16,351 nucleotides of DNA from DASYDU01 sp031403315 (lineage in GTDB: Bacteria; Planctomycetota; Planctomycetia; Pirellulales; Lacipirellulaceae), in contig JANNTD010000130.1 of NCBI GenBank assembly GCA_031403315.1, forward strand, positions 1 through 16,351, given 5' to 3'. The position numbers and the translations under genes are program-made. Positions 1 to 6,993 of the stretch are shown piece by piece. Under the pieces are notes generated by a model that was given only the letters and a program-made list of their open reading frames with translations, ran no database searches and was not told the origin of the DNA. The first letter of the stretch is position 1; every line of letters begins with the position of its first letter.

Positions 1-45
1 CACCGTGGTTTCGGGAGTGACGACGATGACGTTAAGATCGGGCAT
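1..45 (-). CDS. atpC: ATP synthase F1 epsilon subunit, N-terminal fragment
   Basis: Only the first 15 codons lie in the window; the gene continues past position 1. The visible peptide starts MPDLNVIVVTPE, which matches the usual epsilon N-terminus (a short beta strand ending in VVTPE). The ATG is the complement of 43-45. It lies 59 bases downstream of the atpD stop on the same strand, the normal last position of an F-type operon. Epsilon sits on the central stalk with gamma and can inhibit ATP hydrolysis. Only a weak purine-rich A-tract, not a clear Shine-Dalgarno, precedes the start. The identification rests on position plus this short match. Confidence 0.85.
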   Translation of the reverse strand, partial: MPDLNVIVVTPETTV

Positions 46-104
46 GGTTTTTTTCTTGGTCGCGCGCTCCGCTCACCCAAAGGGTACCCGGTCGCGGTTA
101 ATCG

Positions 105-1562
105 TTAGGTCTTGGCAGCCAGTTTCTTCGCCTGTTCTTCGGCTTGTTCGATCACGCCGACGTACATGAACGCGGGCTCGGGCAGGTGGTCCCACTTGCC
201 GTCGGCGATTTCCTCGAAGCTGCGAATCGTGTCGGCCAGCGACGTGATTTCGCCTTTCTTGCCCGTGAAGACTTCGGCCACCAAGAACGGCTGCGACAAA
301 AACTGCTCGATGCGACGGGCGCGGAGCACCACCTTGCGATCAACTTCCGGCAATTCATCGACGCCCATGATGGCAATGATGTCCTGCAGTTCGCGGTATC
401 GCTGGAGGATCACCTGCACGCGGCGGGCAATCGCGTAGTGCCGCTCACCGACGTACTGAGGATCGAGAATCCGGCTGTTGGAGGCCAGCGGATCGACGGC
501 CGGGAAAATGCCTTTTTCGGAGATCGAGCGCTCGAGGTAGATGAACGCGTCGAGCTGGCCGAATGCGGTGGCCGGGGCGGGATCGGTCGGATCGTCGGCC
601 GGCACGTACACGGCCTGCACCGAGGTGATTGCCCCTTGGTTGGTCGAGGCGATCCGCTCCTGCAACGCGCCCATCTCGGTGGCGAGCGTCGGCTGGTACC
701 CCACTGCGGACGGCATGCGTCCCAACAGCGCGGAGACTTCGCTACCCGCTTGCGAGAAGCGGAAAATGTTGTCGACAAACAAGAGCGTGTCGGCACCGGT
801 CTTGTCGCGGAAGTACTCGGCCATCGTCAGCGCCGAGAGGGCGACACGCAACCGGGCTCCGGGCGGCTCGTTCATCTGGCCGAACACCATGCACGTCTGG
901 TCGATAACGCTGCGGCCGGTCTGGCCGATCTTTGCCTCCTGCATTTCGAGCCAGAGGCTCGTGCCTTCGCGGGTCCGCTCGCCGACGCCGGCGAACACCG
1001 AGTAACCACCGTGAGCCGACGCGATGCGGGCGATCAGCTCGGTGAGAATCACCGTCTTGCCAAGTCCGGCACCGCCGAACAAGCCGGCCTTGCCGCCACG
1101 GACGAAGGGTGTGAGCAGGTCGATGACCTTGATGCCGGTTTCGAACAGCTCGGTCTTGGTCGACAGGTCGCGCAAGAGCGGCGGATCGCGGTGAATCGGC
1201 CAATACTCCTCGGCGTCGACCGGGCCGCGGCCGTCGACCGGCTCGCCGATGATGTTGAACACGCGGCCGAGCGTGGCCTTTCCGACCGGCACCATCACCG
1301 GCCCGCCGGTGTCGACGACGTCCTGGCCGCGGATCAGACCATCGGTGCTGCCAAGCGCGATGCACCGGACGCGGCCGCCGCCCAAGTGCTGCTGCACCTC
1401 GCCGGTAAGATTGATCTTGATGCCCTTGTGGTCGGAAACGATCTTCACGGCGTTGTAGATCGCCGGCATCTTGTCCTCGTCGAACTCGACGTCGAAGGTG
1501 GAGCCGATGATCTGCGTAATGCGACCGATGTTCTGGGTTTGCTTTGCGGTTGCGGTTGCCAT
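105..1562 (-). CDS. atpD: ATP synthase F1 beta subunit (catalytic)
   Basis: This 485-residue protein is the catalytic subunit of F1, making ATP from ADP and phosphate at the cytoplasmic face. Visible motifs are Walker A GGAGLGKT (163-170), GERTREG (194-200) with the catalytic Glu at 195, and Walker B LLFVDN (260-265) with Asp264. The C-terminal helical domain carries DELPEVD at 402-408, where most family members have DELSEED. Length is close to the family norm, slightly long at the N-terminus (MATATAKQTQN). The gene lies between atpG and atpC. The start is the ATG complement of 1560-1562; no convincing Shine-Dalgarno is seen, only a pyrimidine-rich stretch. Identity is certain. Confidence 0.99.
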   Translation of the reverse strand: MATATAKQTQNIGRITQIIGSTFDVEFDEDKMPAIYNAVKIVSDHKGIKINLTGEVQQHLGGGRVRCIALGSTDGLIRGQDVVDTGGPVMVPVGKATLGRVFNIIGEPVDGRGPVDAEEYWPIHRDPPLLRDLSTKTELFETGIKVIDLLTPFVRGGKAGLFGGAGLGKTVILTELIARIASAHGGYSVFAGVGERTREGTSLWLEMQEAKIGQTGRSVIDQTCMVFGQMNEPPGARLRVALSALTMAEYFRDKTGADTLLFVDNIFRFSQAGSEVSALLGRMPSAVGYQPTLATEMGALQERIASTNQGAITSVQAVYVPADDPTDPAPATAFGQLDAFIYLERSISEKGIFPAVDPLASNSRILDPQYVGERHYAIARRVQVILQRYRELQDIIAIMGVDELPEVDRKVVLRARRIEQFLSQPFLVAEVFTGKKGEITSLADTIRSFEEIADGKWDHLPEPAFMYVGVIEQAEEQAKKLAAKT

Positions 1563-1588
1563 GGGAAAGTTAGAATCGTGGTTCAGGT

Positions 1589-1650
1589 GTTAGCGCCGGC
1601 GGCAACGCCGGCTTTGTTCGTAATAGTCCGGCGTGGCCGCCGGCGCCAAC
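1589..1650. repeat. Paired-hairpin palindromic repeat in the atpG-atpD gap
   Basis: Two 25-base arms (1589-1613 and 1626-1650) are inverted copies of each other, matching at about 21 of 25 positions. Each arm is also a hairpin by itself; the left one is GCCGGCG-GCAA-CGCCGGC. The right arm reaches the first base of the atpG stop codon, so the element fills most of the 87-base gap. It resembles REP/BIME-type dispersed repeats; copies elsewhere in the genome cannot be seen from here. In the transcript it could act as an mRNA stabiliser or a partial terminator between gamma and beta. Confidence 0.75.
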
Positions 1651-2546
1651 TAGCTCAGCGCTTCGACGCCGCCGATGACGTCCATCAATTCGGACGTAAT
1701 GCGGCCCTGTCGAGCGCGGTTGTATTGTCTGCTCAACTGGTGAATCAGATCCTGGGCGTTCTCAGTGGCGCTCTTCATGGCCACCATGCGGGCGATCTGC
1801 TCGCTCACCGCCGAATCCAGGAAGCACTTGAAGAGCTTGATCTTGAAGCTGGCGGGGACGACTTCCTCGAGAATGCTCTCGGGCGACGGCACGAAATCGT
1901 AGATCGAACGTTGGCCATCGGCGGCTTGCGAGCTGGATGCGGCGCCGGCCGCTTCAGCGCTGATCGCACCCAGCGGCAGCAGCGTTTCGACGGCGACCTT
2001 TTGGCGAGCGATGCTGATGAACTGGGTGTAGACCACGTCGAGCCGGTCAATCTTGCCGGTCGCGTATTCGTCGAGGTAGCGGCTGGCGAGCACGTCGACT
2101 TCATCGAACGCCGGCTTGTCTTCGAAGTTGGTGAACGTCTGGCCGACCGCGAGTCCACGGAATTTCATCGCCGCGATGCCCTTCTTGCCGACGACTTCCA
2201 GCCGGCAATTGGGCACGTCGGCCTGGAGTTGTTCCCAACGAATGGCGGCCGCCCGCACGATGTTGCCGTTGTAGCCGGCACAAAACCCGCGATTGGCGGT
2301 CAGCACCAGGAGCGTGGCGCTCTGCACCTTTTCGCGGACTTCCAAGAGCGGGTGCCGCACCTCGAGGCCGCTCGCCATCAAGTCGCCCACCAGCTGCGTC
2401 ATGCGATTCGTGTACGCCGTGGCGGCCGACGCGCGGTCCATCGCCTTCTTGAATCGCGCAGTCGCGATCAACTCCATCGTCCGCGTGATCTTGCGGATGT
2501 TCTTGATCGACTTGCGTCGTTTATCGAGCAGGCGAGGGTTGGCCAT
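1650..2546 (-). CDS. atpG: ATP synthase F1 gamma subunit (rotor shaft)
   Basis: This 298-residue protein is the central rotor shaft that couples c-ring rotation to the catalytic sites. The N-terminal helix (about 4-55) has the family pattern RRKSIKNIRKITRTMELIATARF. The conserved loop near 84-93 reads NRGFCAGYN, where most homologues have DRGLCGGYN or similar. The C-terminal helix ends RQYNRARQGRITSELMDVIGG (from 273), the usual gamma signature. An Ala/Ser-rich stretch lies near 195-210. The start is the ATG complement of 2544-2546, 36 bases after the atpA stop, with no clear Shine-Dalgarno; translation may depend on coupling or on an SD-independent mechanism. Confidence 0.99.
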   Translation of the reverse strand: MANPRLLDKRRKSIKNIRKITRTMELIATARFKKAMDRASAATAYTNRMTQLVGDLMASGLEVRHPLLEVREKVQSATLLVLTANRGFCAGYNGNIVRAAAIRWEQLQADVPNCRLEVVGKKGIAAMKFRGLAVGQTFTNFEDKPAFDEVDVLASRYLDEYATGKIDRLDVVYTQFISIARQKVAVETLLPLGAISAEAAGAASSSQAADGQRSIYDFVPSPESILEEVVPASFKIKLFKCFLDSAVSEQIARMVAMKSATENAQDLIHQLSRQYNRARQGRITSELMDVIGGVEALS

Positions 2547-2582
2547 GGGGGCAGAGAACAGGGTTCAGGGTTCGACGATGAA

Positions 2583-4139
2583 TTAGACGGCGACGGCTTC
2601 ACGTTCCTTTTTTTTCGCAGTACCTGTTTTGCCGGCCGCGTATTGGGTGTGGAACTCGGCGATCGACGCTTCGACTTTCTTCGTGAGGTCTTCGCTGAGG
2701 TCCTTCTTGGTGGCCAGCTCCTCGCGGACTTCCGGCTTCTGGTTGAGCATGAACTCGAGGAAGCCCTGCTCCCAGGCCGCCACTTCCTTGGCCGGAATCT
2801 TGTCGAGATGCCCACGGGTACCCGCGTAAATAATCAGCACCTGGTCGACCACATTGAGCGGCTGATATTGGCCCTGTTTAAGGATTTCGACCATGCGGTA
2901 GCCGCGGTCGAGGCGGGCCTGCGTCGCGGCGTCGACGTCGGTGCCCATCTGGGCGAACGCTTCGAGCTCGCGGAACGACGCGAGGTCGAGCCGCAAACCA
3001 CCCGCCACCTTTTTCATGGCCTTGATCTGGGCCGCACCACCCACGCGCGACACCGAGATACCGGCGTTCATGGCGGGCTTCACGCCGGAGAAGAACAAGT
3101 CCGGCTGCAGATAGATTTGTCCGTCGGTGATCGAAATCACGTTCGTCGGGATGTAGGCCGACACTTCGCCTTCAAGCGTTTCGACGATCGGGAACGCGGT
3201 GAGCGAACCCGCGCCGAGCTCGTCGGAGAGCTTGGCCGAACGCTCGAGCAAACGGCTATGGCAATAGAACACGTCGCCGGGGAACGCCTCGCGGCCCGGC
3301 GGACGACGCATCAACAAGGACAATTGTCGATAGGCGACGGCCTGCTTGCTCAAGTCGTCGTACACGATAAGTGCGTGCTGGCCGCCGAACATGTAGTGCT
3401 CGGCCATGGCCGTGCCGGCGTAGGGGGCGACGTATTGCAGCGGGGCAGGGGTACTAGCGCCGGAGACGACCACCGTCGTGTAGTCCATCGCGCCGTGCTC
3501 GCGTAGCTTTTCGATGATGCCGGCCACGGTCGAATCCTTCTGACCGATGGCGACGTAGAAACACTTCACGCCGGAGTCGCGTTGGTTGATGATCGCGTCG
3601 ATGGCGACGGCCGTCTTGCCGGTCTTGCGGTCGCCGATGATCAGCTCGCGTTGGCCGCGGCCGACCGGCGTCATGGCGTCGATCGCCTTGATGCCGGTTT
3701 GCATCGGCTCACACACCGGCTGCCGCTCGGCCACGCCGGTGGCGATGACTTCCATCGGTCGGCGGTGATTGGTGACAATCGGGCCCTTGCCGTCGAGCGG
3801 ATTGCCCAGCGGATCGACCACGCGGCCGAGCAGTTCGTCGCCCACCGGCACGGAGAGCAGCCGGCCAGTGCTGCGGACTTCGTCGCCCTCGGAGATCTGC
3901 AGGTAGTCGCCCAAGATGATGATGCCGACCGAGTTCTCTTCGAGGTTGAACGCCAGGCCGATCGTGCCGTTGGGGAATTCGACCATCTCGTTCGCCATCA
4001 CGCTCGACAAGCCGTAGACGCGGGCGATGCCGTCGCCGACCTCAAGTACGCGGCCGACCTCGCGGACGTCGATCTGCGAGGCGAACTTTTCGATTTCCTG
4101 CTGAATGACCGACGCGATTTCGTCGCTGTTAAACTTCAT
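2583..4139 (-). CDS. atpA: ATP synthase F1 alpha subunit (regulatory nucleotide site)
   Basis: This 518-residue non-catalytic nucleotide-binding subunit alternates with beta in the F1 hexamer. It shows Walker A GDRKTGKT (169-176), the DDLSKQAVAYR block (261-271), and SRVGGAAQ (364-371) with the conserved Arg365 that reaches the beta catalytic site. The reading frame is open for 22 more codons upstream, but the start is placed at MKFNSDEIAS because the family begins this way and a GGAG (complement of 4147-4150) sits 7 bases before that ATG. A Lys/Glu-rich tail (506-514) follows the C-terminal domain. Two hairpins occupy the gap before it. Confidence 0.99.
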   Translation of the reverse strand: MKFNSDEIASVIQQEIEKFASQIDVREVGRVLEVGDGIARVYGLSSVMANEMVEFPNGTIGLAFNLEENSVGIIILGDYLQISEGDEVRSTGRLLSVPVGDELLGRVVDPLGNPLDGKGPIVTNHRRPMEVIATGVAERQPVCEPMQTGIKAIDAMTPVGRGQRELIIGDRKTGKTAVAIDAIINQRDSGVKCFYVAIGQKDSTVAGIIEKLREHGAMDYTTVVVSGASTPAPLQYVAPYAGTAMAEHYMFGGQHALIVYDDLSKQAVAYRQLSLLMRRPPGREAFPGDVFYCHSRLLERSAKLSDELGAGSLTAFPIVETLEGEVSAYIPTNVISITDGQIYLQPDLFFSGVKPAMNAGISVSRVGGAAQIKAMKKVAGGLRLDLASFRELEAFAQMGTDVDAATQARLDRGYRMVEILKQGQYQPLNVVDQVLIIYAGTRGHLDKIPAKEVAAWEQGFLEFMLNQKPEVREELATKKDLSEDLTKKVEASIAEFHTQYAAGKTGTAKKKEREAVAV

Positions 4140-4152
4140 CGCAAATCTCCGT

Positions 4153-4168
4153 GTGTCCCGGCGGACAC
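4153..4168. repeat. Short hairpin just upstream of the atpA ribosome-binding site
   Basis: A perfect 6-bp stem, GTGTCC-CGGC-GGACAC, lies a few bases upstream of the GGAG of atpA. In the mRNA it would form just before the ribosome-binding site without covering it. It may tune atpA translation or mark an mRNA processing point; this is inference from position only. Confidence 0.55.
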
Positions 4169-4196
4169 TCAGTACTTCGTGGCTATGGTTTGTCGC

Positions 4197-4212
4197 GCGG
4201 GGCAAGCCCCGC
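4197..4212. repeat. GC-rich hairpin in the atpH-atpA gap
   Basis: A perfect 7-bp stem, GCGGGGC-AA-GCCCCGC, lies in the middle of the 90-base gap between the atpH stop and the atpA start. No T-run follows on either strand, so a strong intrinsic terminator is unlikely. It looks like a REP-type palindrome and may mark a 3' end or a stability element. Confidence 0.6.
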
Positions 4213-4229
4213 CGCTAAATGTTCTTGCT

Positions 4230-4871
4230 TCAATCGCCTGCTGCTACAAACAATTCGGGGCTGGCTTCGATCAAGTCGGTGGCCCGGTCGATCATCGCAC
4301 GGCGGGCAAGTTTCAATTGCGTTTCGAGCGAGCTGTCGTACACGCGGTCGCCGACCTTCACGATCATGCCAGCAATTAGCGACGGATCGACGATCGCGCG
4401 CACGACTGGCTCCGAGCCGAGCACTTTGTGCAATTGATCGTGGATTTGTTTCCGCAGACCGTCGTCCAACTCGCGGGCCACGCGGACCTCGACGTCCGTG
4501 AGTCCCAGCTGTTTGGCGTAGAGCTTTTTCAAGGTACGGGCGATCGGTCGCAACAGGCCCAGCCGGCCGTGGGCCGACAGTACCTTGAGAAAATTCACCA
4601 CTTCGACCGACGCCCGACCGCCGAGCAGGCGATCGATCAGGCCTTGTTTCACTTCACTCGCAATGAACTCGGAGCGCAACACCTCATTGAGACGGGGGAA
4701 CTTTTCGAGCACGTCGTAGACAAACGATTCGACCTCGTCGATCAATTCCGACGTCTTCGGCGACTTGGAAGCCGCGCCCAAAAATGCCTGGGCATAGACG
4801 CGCGCAATCTGCTCTTCCGTGACGTCCATCACGGTGTCGTGCTTCAGTTTTTCGCGCGTGTCGAGTGCCAT
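4230..4871 (-). CDS. atpH: ATP synthase F1 delta subunit (peripheral stalk)
   Basis: This 213-residue OSCP/delta protein joins the peripheral stalk (b subunits) to the top of F1. The N-terminal helical domain is recognisable from ARVYAQAFLGAA (23-34) and FLKVLSAHGRLGLLRPI (94-110). The C-terminal part has the signature VDPSLIAGMIVKVGDRVYD (161-179). It is somewhat longer than E. coli delta (177 aa), with about 20 extra N-terminal residues before the first helix. The ATG (complement of 4869-4871) has a weak GAGAAG ahead of it; M15 is a less likely alternative start. A palindromic repeat fills the gap to atpF upstream. Confidence 0.97.
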   Translation of the reverse strand: MALDTREKLKHDTVMDVTEEQIARVYAQAFLGAASKSPKTSELIDEVESFVYDVLEKFPRLNEVLRSEFIASEVKQGLIDRLLGGRASVEVVNFLKVLSAHGRLGLLRPIARTLKKLYAKQLGLTDVEVRVARELDDGLRKQIHDQLHKVLGSEPVVRAIVDPSLIAGMIVKVGDRVYDSSLETQLKLARRAMIDRATDLIEASPELFVAAGD

Positions 4872-4877
4872 GCTTCT

Positions 4878-4941
4878 CGTACGTTAGCCTTTCCAGGCTG
4901 ACAATCTTCATTTCAAGTCAGGCTGGAAAGCCTGACGTACG
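4878..4941. repeat. Paired-hairpin palindromic repeat in the atpF-atpH gap
   Basis: Two 25-base inverted arms (4878-4902 and 4917-4941) match at 22 of 25 positions, including perfect outer CGTACG/CGTACG ends. Each arm is itself a hairpin: the right is GTCAGGCT-GGAA-AGCCTGAC (perfect 8-bp stem), the left the same with one mismatch. The element fits almost exactly between the atpF stop (4943-4945) and the atpH start (4871). The architecture is that of a BIME-like pair of facing palindromes, although the sequence is unrelated to the atpG-atpD element. Confidence 0.8.
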
Positions 4942-4942
4942 A

Positions 4943-5599
4943 CTAATTCTTGCTCGGAGTGGTAGCTGCCAACTTGCCCAACGCCTCGCGGACCAATTGG
5001 CTCTGCTGGTCGTTCGTGAGTCCGTCACGCACGACTTTGCGAGCCAGCTCGATCGCGGTGTTGGCACTGGCCACGGCCAACTCCTGGATCGCGCCTTCCT
5101 TGGCCCGCTGAATCTCCCGGGTCGCCCGGGCGATTTCTTCGCCGGCGGCCTTGCGGCCGTCCTCTTCAATCCGCTTCCGCGTCACGTCCGCATCGCGGCG
5201 AGCTTCTTCCAAGAGCGCTCGAACTTCGCCGGCAGCGGCCGCCAGCTTCGCTTCGTGCTCTGCCAACAGACGCTTGGCCGCTTCGTTGAGAGCCGCCGCG
5301 GCCGCGATGTTGGCCGCGATCTTACGCTCGCGTTCGTCGACGGCCGCAGCAATTTGTGGCCAGGCAAACTTCTTGAGGATCGCAAACAGTAGGGCAAAGA
5401 CGACCAAAGTCCAAATCGCCAGGTCGGGGTCGACGGCCAGCGGATTCGGGCCGCCGCCGCCTTCTTCCTCGACTGCCGCTTCTTCCGCGGCCGCACGCGC
5501 GTCGGCTTCAACACTTTGCGCGTGAACGATTCCACTCAGAAGCGACGTCGCAACGACAAGCGTCGCACAACTACCCACGATTCTTGTGACAAATCGCAT
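4943..5599 (-). CDS. atpF: ATP synthase F0 b subunit with signal peptide
   Basis: This 218-residue peripheral-stalk subunit is longer than E. coli b (156 aa) because of an N-terminal extension. Residues 1-27 look like a signal peptide (basic start, hydrophobic core, VHA before Gln28). An acidic, Ala/Gly-rich linker follows (30-58). The real membrane helix is about 59-76 (DLAIWTLVVFALLFAILKKF), followed by the expected WPQI..AVDERERKI and a long alanine- and charge-rich coiled coil (85-195) that dimerises and reaches delta. A GAGG (complement of 5607-5610) lies 7 bases before the ATG. A small hairpin abuts that site. Confidence 0.97.
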   Translation of the reverse strand: MRFVTRIVGSCATLVVATSLLSGIVHAQSVEADARAAAEEAAVEEEGGGGPNPLAVDPDLAIWTLVVFALLFAILKKFAWPQIAAAVDERERKIAANIAAAAALNEAAKRLLAEHEAKLAAAAGEVRALLEEARRDADVTRKRIEEDGRKAAGEEIARATREIQRAKEGAIQELAVASANTAIELARKVVRDGLTNDQQSQLVREALGKLAATTPSKN

Positions 5600-5609
5600 G
5601 ATGAAACCT

Positions 5610-5624
5610 CAAGGCAACGCCTTG
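5610..5624 (-). promoter_or_regulatory. Hairpin abutting the atpF ribosome-binding site
   Basis: A perfect 6-bp stem with a 3-base loop, CAAGGC-GTT-GCCTTG in the mRNA sense, sits between the atpE stop and the atpF Shine-Dalgarno. Its last base (5610) is the first base of the GAGG. It could partly mask the site and lower b synthesis relative to c, consistent with the need for many c and two b subunits. The structure is seen; the role is inference. Confidence 0.5.
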
Positions 5625-5625
5625 G

Positions 5626-5982
5626 TCAGAGAGGCGTATTGAACAACATACAAACGATCAAGGCGAAGAACGTGGCACCTTCGATCAGCGCGGCCGAGAT
5701 AATCATCGCCGTCTGGATATTGCCGGCCGCCTCGGGCTGACGCGAAATGCCTTCGACGGCCTGACCACCAATCCGGCCGATGCCAAAGCCGGCGCCGAGA
5801 ATCACCAAGCCTGCGCCGACCGCCGCGCCTAGATTCATAAATCCACCCGGAACTGCCGCCCGCTCAGCCTTTGCGGCCTCCATGGCGCTTGCGGCATCGG
5901 CCGGAGCGTCTTGAGCGAAGACCGGAGTAGCGATCAACAGCGCCGCGAGGCACAACATCGTCAATTTACAGATTCTAAACAT
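5626..5982 (-). CDS. atpE: ATP synthase F0 c subunit (proton-binding ring) with signal peptide
   Basis: This 118-residue precursor has two transmembrane helices in its last 70 residues. Residues 1-23 look like a signal peptide (LCLAALLIATPVFA before Gln24), and 24-46 form an Ala-rich spacer. Helix 1 (about 47-73) contains the GAGFGIGRIGG packing motif, the cytoplasmic loop is RQPE (81-84), and helix 2 carries the ion-binding Glu101 in AALIEGATFF. The Gln of helix 1 and the Ser/Thr after the Glu that define sodium-binding rings are absent, so proton specificity is inferred. AAAGGA (complement of 5993-5998) lies 10 bases before the ATG. Confidence 0.98.
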   Translation of the reverse strand: MFRICKLTMLCLAALLIATPVFAQDAPADAASAMEAAKAERAAVPGGFMNLGAAVGAGLVILGAGFGIGRIGGQAVEGISRQPEAAGNIQTAMIISAALIEGATFFALIVCMLFNTPL

Positions 5983-6036
5983 GGGGTATTTGTCCTTTCT
6001 CGATATGAAGTCGAAACTGTTTCGGATTAAGAGCCT

Positions 6037-6984
6037 CTAATGTGGGTGAACGGCCATGCCAATGAACAGGGCCGACAAAAACGTAAAAATGTAAGCCTGC
6101 AAGAACGCCACAAACAACTCGAGCAAGCTCAGCGCCGTGGCCCCGAATACGCTCGTCGGCGTGACGACCCACCACAACATCGATTGCGCGCTGGCGGCAA
6201 TAAAGGCCAAAATCACGGCCAGCACCACATGACCGGCCATCATATTCGCCAACAGACGCACGGCCAACACGCCATGCTTGATCAATAGGCCCAGCACTTC
6301 GATGGCGAAAATCAACGGGGTCAACAAGATCTTCAGCCCCGGCGAAAGATCCATGTGGGGCACGAGCGATCTGATCATGCCCCAGGTGCCAAGTTTTTGC
6401 ATGCCTGCACCGATCACCACGATGAAAGTGATGAAGGCCAACGTCCCGGTCACGGCGAGCGAGCCGGTCGGCGAGCCCATCCAGGGGATCATGCCGAACA
6501 GGTTCAAGGCCAGCACGAAAAAGAAAATCGTCCACAGAAACGGCACGAACCGGTCCGCGTCGTGCCCGCCGATGCATGGTCGCGCGACGCTATCGCGGAA
6601 GTACAGCAGCATCGCTTCGAGCATGTGCCGGAAACGGCCGCGCGGCAAGGCGCCGCCCTTGATCGCTTTGGCGAGCCCGATGAAGAAGATGCACAGCAGG
6701 ATCGCCGCCAGCAGCTCGATCACCATGAACTTCGTGATCTTCAGATCAAAAGGCTTGATCGTGTTGTCGACGAGCGCATTGCCGGTGTGGAACTTGAAGA
6801 TCGGCGCGTCGGTTTTGAACGGCTGCGGAATCTGGATGTGCCCCGACCCGTCGCTGGTCAGAATCCGCGGCACGTGCAGCTCGGTCGAATCCTCGACGTG
6901 GCTGAACAGCACGTTCGGATCGAGCGGATTTTCCGCATGTCCACCGTGGGCTGCGTGCTCCGTGTGTTCGGCATGTTCAGCCAT
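6037..6984 (-). CDS. atpB: ATP synthase F0 a subunit (proton channel)
   Basis: This 315-residue polytopic membrane protein forms the proton half-channels against the c-ring. The essential Arg243 lies in AVRLLANMMAG, with His252 at the position of E. coli Glu219. Gln296 in FLQAYIF corresponds to E. coli Gln252. The N-terminus (1-18) is unusually rich in His, Glu and Ala (six His), a possible metal-binding tail. A loop of about 40 residues (40-80) precedes the first strong helix (about 84-106). The gene starts 9 bases after the stop of the AtpI-like gene, so the two are probably translationally coupled; the Shine-Dalgarno is weak. Confidence 0.98.
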   Translation of the reverse strand: MAEHAEHTEHAAHGGHAENPLDPNVLFSHVEDSTELHVPRILTSDGSGHIQIPQPFKTDAPIFKFHTGNALVDNTIKPFDLKITKFMVIELLAAILLCIFFIGLAKAIKGGALPRGRFRHMLEAMLLYFRDSVARPCIGGHDADRFVPFLWTIFFFVLALNLFGMIPWMGSPTGSLAVTGTLAFITFIVVIGAGMQKLGTWGMIRSLVPHMDLSPGLKILLTPLIFAIEVLGLLIKHGVLAVRLLANMMAGHVVLAVILAFIAASAQSMLWWVVTPTSVFGATALSLLELFVAFLQAYIFTFLSALFIGMAVHPH

Positions 6985-6993
6985 GACGGCGTC

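Noticed and set aside
2559..2572. Two tandem copies of CAGGGTT in the atpA-atpG gap.
   Set aside because: Only two 7-base units, which can easily arise by chance; no evidence for a functional repeat.
144..3506. A 1120-codon open frame on the plus strand, opposite atpD, atpG and atpA.
   Set aside because: It is an antisense shadow of three certain genes in GC-rich sequence, has low-complexity Arg/His/Asp-rich translation, and shows no recognisable domain.
5626..5982. A sodium-type c-ring.
   Set aside because: The helix-1 Gln and the Ser/Thr after the binding Glu are missing (Ile and Gly-Ala instead), so a proton ring is the better reading.
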